From Burkholderia sp. TSV86 (GTDB taxonomy: Bacteria > Pseudomonadota > Gammaproteobacteria > Burkholderiales > Burkholderiaceae), in contig NZ_LOWB01000085.1 in the NCBI RefSeq assembly GCF_001522865.1, positions 21,364-85,363 on the forward strand: 64,000 nucleotides of DNA, given 5' to 3'. Shown one piece after another: positions 61,250 to 64,000 of the stretch (the first letter of the stretch is position 1; the number at the start of each line of letters is the position of its first letter). The position numbers were made by a program, and so were the translations under genes. The notes under the pieces were generated by a model, which was given only the letters and a program-made list of their open reading frames with translations, was not told where the DNA came from and ran no database searches.

Positions 61250-63403
61250 ATGTGGATAAACGATCGTAGATTTCGGTATCTGCCGCTGCTCGGTGCACTC
61301 GCGCTCGCAGCCTGCGGCGGCGACGATGGCGGCTCAGGCTCCGCCGTGTCGTTTGGTGCGGCACACAGCCCGTCGAGCAATTCGACGAGCAACGCGGCCA
61401 ACGCCGCGCCTGCGGCAGCCGCCGACAAGAGCACCAAACCCGTCGAAATGCCCGACACCGTCGTACCCGTCAACTATAAGCTATGGTTTCGTCCGAACGC
61501 GGATCTGAACCAGTTCGACGGGCGCGCGGATGTCGAGATCAAGGTGCTCAAGCCCGTCAACGCCATCGTCGTGGCTGGCCATCGGATCAAGTTCGCAAAC
61601 GGCAGAACGACGCTGCAGCCCGGCAATGTGCAACTCATCGCAACGCCGCAGGACAAGGGGGATTTCTACCAGCTCCGCCCGGTGAGCGGCCAGATCGCAC
61701 CGGGCAACTATTCGCTGCATATGGAATGGCAAGGGATCATCAACTTCAAGTCTTACGACGATCCCGTCAATCACACGGGCGGCAGCTGCGGCAACGATCC
61801 GTATCCGGGTTGTTCGGCCGCTGAAGGCGTCTTTCGCGTCGATCTGAAGAGCACCGACGGCTCGACGAGCGGCGCGATCCTCACGCAAGGCGAAACCAAT
61901 CTGTCGCGTCAATGGTTCCCCGGCTGGGACGAGCCCGCGTTCCGCCCGACTTATGAAGTAACGGCCGAAGTTCCGCAGGCATGGCGCGTCGTATCGAACG
62001 CGGCCGAGAAGCCCTCGGTGAATGTCGGCAGTGGCTACAAGCTGGTGTCGTTCGAGAAGACGCCGCCGATGCCGTCGTATCTGCTGTTCTTCGGCGGCGG
62101 CCAGTTCGACGTGCTCGAAGACGATTTCACGAGCCCGTTGCCCGATAGCCGCGGCCTGCACCTGCGCATCTTCACGCCCCCCGGCATGAGCGAGTGGGCG
62201 CGCCCCGCGATGCAACGCACGAAGCAGGCGCTCGATTATTACTATCGCTACACCGGCATCCCACTGCCGCTCACGAAGTTCGACACGGTCGCCGCGAACG
62301 ACGCATTCAAGGCGGAGAAGAATTTGAACTTCGGCGGCATGGAGAACTGGGGAGCCATTCTCGAGTTCGCGGATGACATTCTGCCCGAACCGGGCAAGCC
62401 GATGTCGGACTATGGCGACACGGTGCTCACGCACGAAGTCGCGCACCAATGGTTCGGCGACCTCGTAACGACCGACTGGTGGGACGATGTTTGGTTGAAC
62501 GAATCTTTTGCGAAGTTCTTCGAAACGAAAACGTCGATCCAGTTCTACCCGGACAAGTTCAACTGGCTCAAGGTGATCGATCGGAAGTATCGCACGATCA
62601 ATAAGGATCTCGGCCCGGACGCGTTCCCGGTTCAGCCTAACTTCAACGGCTGGGCGTCGAACGATTTCGTGCTGAGCGCGAGTTCGTTTACCTACTACAA
62701 GGGCAGTTACGTGCTGAAGATGCTCGAGGGCTACCTCGGCGAGCAAACATTGCGCAAAGGGCTTCAGCAATACCTGAACGCATACGCATTCGGCAACGGC
62801 ACGCCCAAGCGCCTGTGGGACGCATTGTCCGCCGCGAGCGGCCAGCAGATCGGGCCGATCGGCGACAGCTTCGTGCGTCAGACGGGCATTCCGCTGCTCT
62901 CGCTCGACACGCAATGCGATCTGACGAAGAACCAGAACGTCGTGACGCTCAAGCAGGCGCCGTTCCCGAATAAGAACCAGTACCCCGGTTCGCAGTGGAC
63001 GATTCCCGTCACGCTGGCATACGGCAACGGCCTGGTCAATCGCAAGACGCTCGTGCTGAAGGACACGCAAACGCAAATCCGCGTTGACGGTTGCTCGGCC
63101 GTAGTGGCGAACCCAAGCGGGCTCGACTACTACGTGACGAACTACAGCGACGCCGCGTGGAGCGCGCTCCTCACGCAGATCAACAGCTCCAGCGATCCGG
63201 TGCTGCTCGCGAACCTGAAAGCCGAGGCGGGTCTGCTCGTCAACTCGAACCTCGCGCCTGCGTCTCGCCAGACGAGCATCTCGTCAGTTGCGTCGCCGGC
63301 CGCGATCAAACTGCGGCAGACGCCGAACGTCGACACGGCGTTCGAAGGTCCGGTGTTGCGCTACCAAGGCAAATTCACGCCGCGGCGGCAACGCACCGAA
63401 TAA
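61250..63403 (+). CDS. M1-family (gluzincin) aminopeptidase lipoprotein
   Basis: Zinc aminopeptidase, exported and lipid-anchored. 717 residues. Signal peptide plus lipobox ALAACGGDDGGSG (Cys about 19), followed by a Ser/Asn/Ala-rich linker. N-terminal beta domain from VVPVNYKLWFRPNADLNQFDGRADVEIKV, exopeptidase motif GGMENWG at 362-368, and zinc motif HEVAHQWFGDLVTTDWWDDVWLNESFAKFFE starting at 395 (HEXXH-18-E). The ERAP1-like C-terminal domain is shortened. Start MWINDRRFRY at 61250, choosing the signal-peptide ATG over an upstream in-frame start. Terminator follows. Confidence 0.93.
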   Translation: MWINDRRFRYLPLLGALALAACGGDDGGSGSAVSFGAAHSPSSNSTSNAANAAPAAAADKSTKPVEMPDTVVPVNYKLWFRPNADLNQFDGRADVEIKVLKPVNAIVVAGHRIKFANGRTTLQPGNVQLIATPQDKGDFYQLRPVSGQIAPGNYSLHMEWQGIINFKSYDDPVNHTGGSCGNDPYPGCSAAEGVFRVDLKSTDGSTSGAILTQGETNLSRQWFPGWDEPAFRPTYEVTAEVPQAWRVVSNAAEKPSVNVGSGYKLVSFEKTPPMPSYLLFFGGGQFDVLEDDFTSPLPDSRGLHLRIFTPPGMSEWARPAMQRTKQALDYYYRYTGIPLPLTKFDTVAANDAFKAEKNLNFGGMENWGAILEFADDILPEPGKPMSDYGDTVLTHEVAHQWFGDLVTTDWWDDVWLNESFAKFFETKTSIQFYPDKFNWLKVIDRKYRTINKDLGPDAFPVQPNFNGWASNDFVLSASSFTYYKGSYVLKMLEGYLGEQTLRKGLQQYLNAYAFGNGTPKRLWDALSAASGQQIGPIGDSFVRQTGIPLLSLDTQCDLTKNQNVVTLKQAPFPNKNQYPGSQWTIPVTLAYGNGLVNRKTLVLKDTQTQIRVDGCSAVVANPSGLDYYVTNYSDAAWSALLTQINSSSDPVLLANLKAEAGLLVNSNLAPASRQTSISSVASPAAIKLRQTPNVDTAFEGPVLRYQGKFTPRRQRTE

Positions 63404-63448
63404 ATCGCTCGCCGATCATCCGTAGCAGCAGCGCGGCACAACGCGCGG

Positions 63449-63478
63449 AACGGGCCTCCAGTTGGAGGCCCGTTTTTT
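63449..63478 (+). terminator. Rho-independent terminator after the M1 peptidase
   Basis: AACGGGCCTCCA (63449-63460) pairs with TGGAGGCCCGTT (63463-63474), then a T-run to 63478. Confidence 0.9.
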
Positions 63479-63479
63479 A

Positions 63480-63923
63480 TTATTTGTAGCGCCGGAAGAT
63501 CATCCGTCTCATAAAAAAGAGAGACGCTGCGTCGTGACACCAAGATGATAGGCCCGTCATTTTTATCGGATACCTACACATTCTCTCGATATTTCTCAAG
63601 CACTATCCACTCATTCTTTTATCTTTCTAACTCGCATTTGAAATTGTTTAACAGAACTTATTTCTTGGAAGCCGCGCCCCATCATCACTTTAGTGATGAG
63701 TACGCTACCGAACTTTTCGTTGCATGCCGACCTTTGATAATGCGCAGCAAGGCGATTCCATTGGTAACGAGTTGTCTTTGGTTGGATCACGCCGTACCGC
63801 ACGCAACTGCTTGCACTTACGGCGCGATCTTGAAAATTGATTCGATTTGCCGCGCTTCATTCATCAAGCGCGCAGGTCTGCCCCGCCAGAGGGGCCATCT
63901 GGCAATTACTAGGAGAAGGGCAA
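63480..63923. other. AT-rich gene-poor tail
   Basis: Bases 63480-63800 are the least GC-rich stretch of the window. A 138-codon frame crosses it (63545-63961) but has no ribosome site, an odd composition (His/Phe/Arg-rich) and runs into the putative IS end, so I do not call it. Remnant of transferred DNA is possible. Confidence 0.4.
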
Positions 63924-64000
63924 TGAATCGCCCCGGGTTCATCGGAGACCGATTTGTTTGAGTCAGGCCGCCTTGGCGACGTCCTCAAACTGCCGATAGT
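63924..64000 (-). mobile_element. Possible end of an insertion sequence with transposase C-terminus
   Basis: From about 63930, GAATCGCCCCGGGTTCATCGG... resembles the terminal repeats ending in CGCCCCGGG...GGAGACC of Burkholderia IS3-family elements (recalled pattern, not aligned). Ten bases inward, on the minus strand, a frame ends at 63963 with the residues YRQFEDVAKAA, which would be the transposase C-terminus. Only 77 bases are visible, so the element type is unproven. Confidence 0.35.

Noticed and set aside
63545..63961. 138-codon plus frame across the AT-rich tail
   Set aside because: No ribosome site, unusual composition and runs into the possible IS end; not called a gene.

Overview
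The window is high-GC DNA (only short AT-rich patches near 3.95-4.05, 47.0-47.3, 60.8-61.0 and 63.5-63.8 kb) with the gene content and codon usage of a Burkholderia sensu stricto chromosome. It carries hemA-prfA-prmC-grxD, ettA, ychF and catalase/ankyrin genes as in the pseudomallei group. It also carries a complete L-arabinose catabolic locus. From published work (not tested here) that locus is present in Ara+ B. thailandensis and relatives and deleted in B. pseudomallei/B. mallei, so a thailandensis-like species is the best inference.

Layout. 1-5.4 kb: dsbC (cut by the window edge), a UbiH-family FAD hydroxylase, a tiny lipoprotein, an unknown ORF, a short PlsC-type acyltransferase and ychF. 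5.5-21.4 kb: one long minus-strand block read from 21.4 kb downward: arabonate dehydratase, ketoglutarate-semialdehyde dehydrogenase, KDA dehydratase, aldose dehydrogenase, AraFGH, YtfQRT-YjfF, a 92-aa unknown and an SMP-30 lactonase. A LysR (GbpR-like) regulator is divergent at 21.5 kb. Together these encode uptake of arabinose by two CUT2 ABC importers and its oxidation to 2-oxoglutarate. 22.9-31.7 kb: xylA-xylF-xylG-xylH (minus), divergent xylR, and an aldose 1-epimerase. No xylulokinase gene is present.

31.7-39.6 kb: a GABA-type permease, a DUF3761 secreted protein, ettA, a HAD phosphatase/isochorismatase pair with a 12-bp minisatellite over the HAD stop codon, an aminopeptidase P and a small membrane protein. 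39.8-44.2 kb: hemA, prfA, prmC, grxD and ubiX, all plus strand. 44.4-55.6 kb: DODA-type dioxygenase, aspartate-type permease, cold-shock protein, YegD-like Hsp70, nitroreductase, an MFS/TetR divergent pair with a clear TetR-type operator, DUF1415 and two methyltransferases. 55.9-64 kb: ankyrin lipoprotein + periplasmic catalase (ankB-katB), a glycoside hydrolase gene broken by two in-frame stops, a LEA-type lipoprotein, an M1 aminopeptidase lipoprotein, and what looks like the end of an insertion sequence at the right edge.

The most notable observations are the two importers in one arabinose operon, the recurring hairpin- or repeat-filled spacers after each binding-protein gene, degenerate tandem repeats in the sugar-block spacers, the frame-preserved double-nonsense pseudogene, and the minisatellite that encodes a stop codon. 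I did not find a convincing wholly new system.
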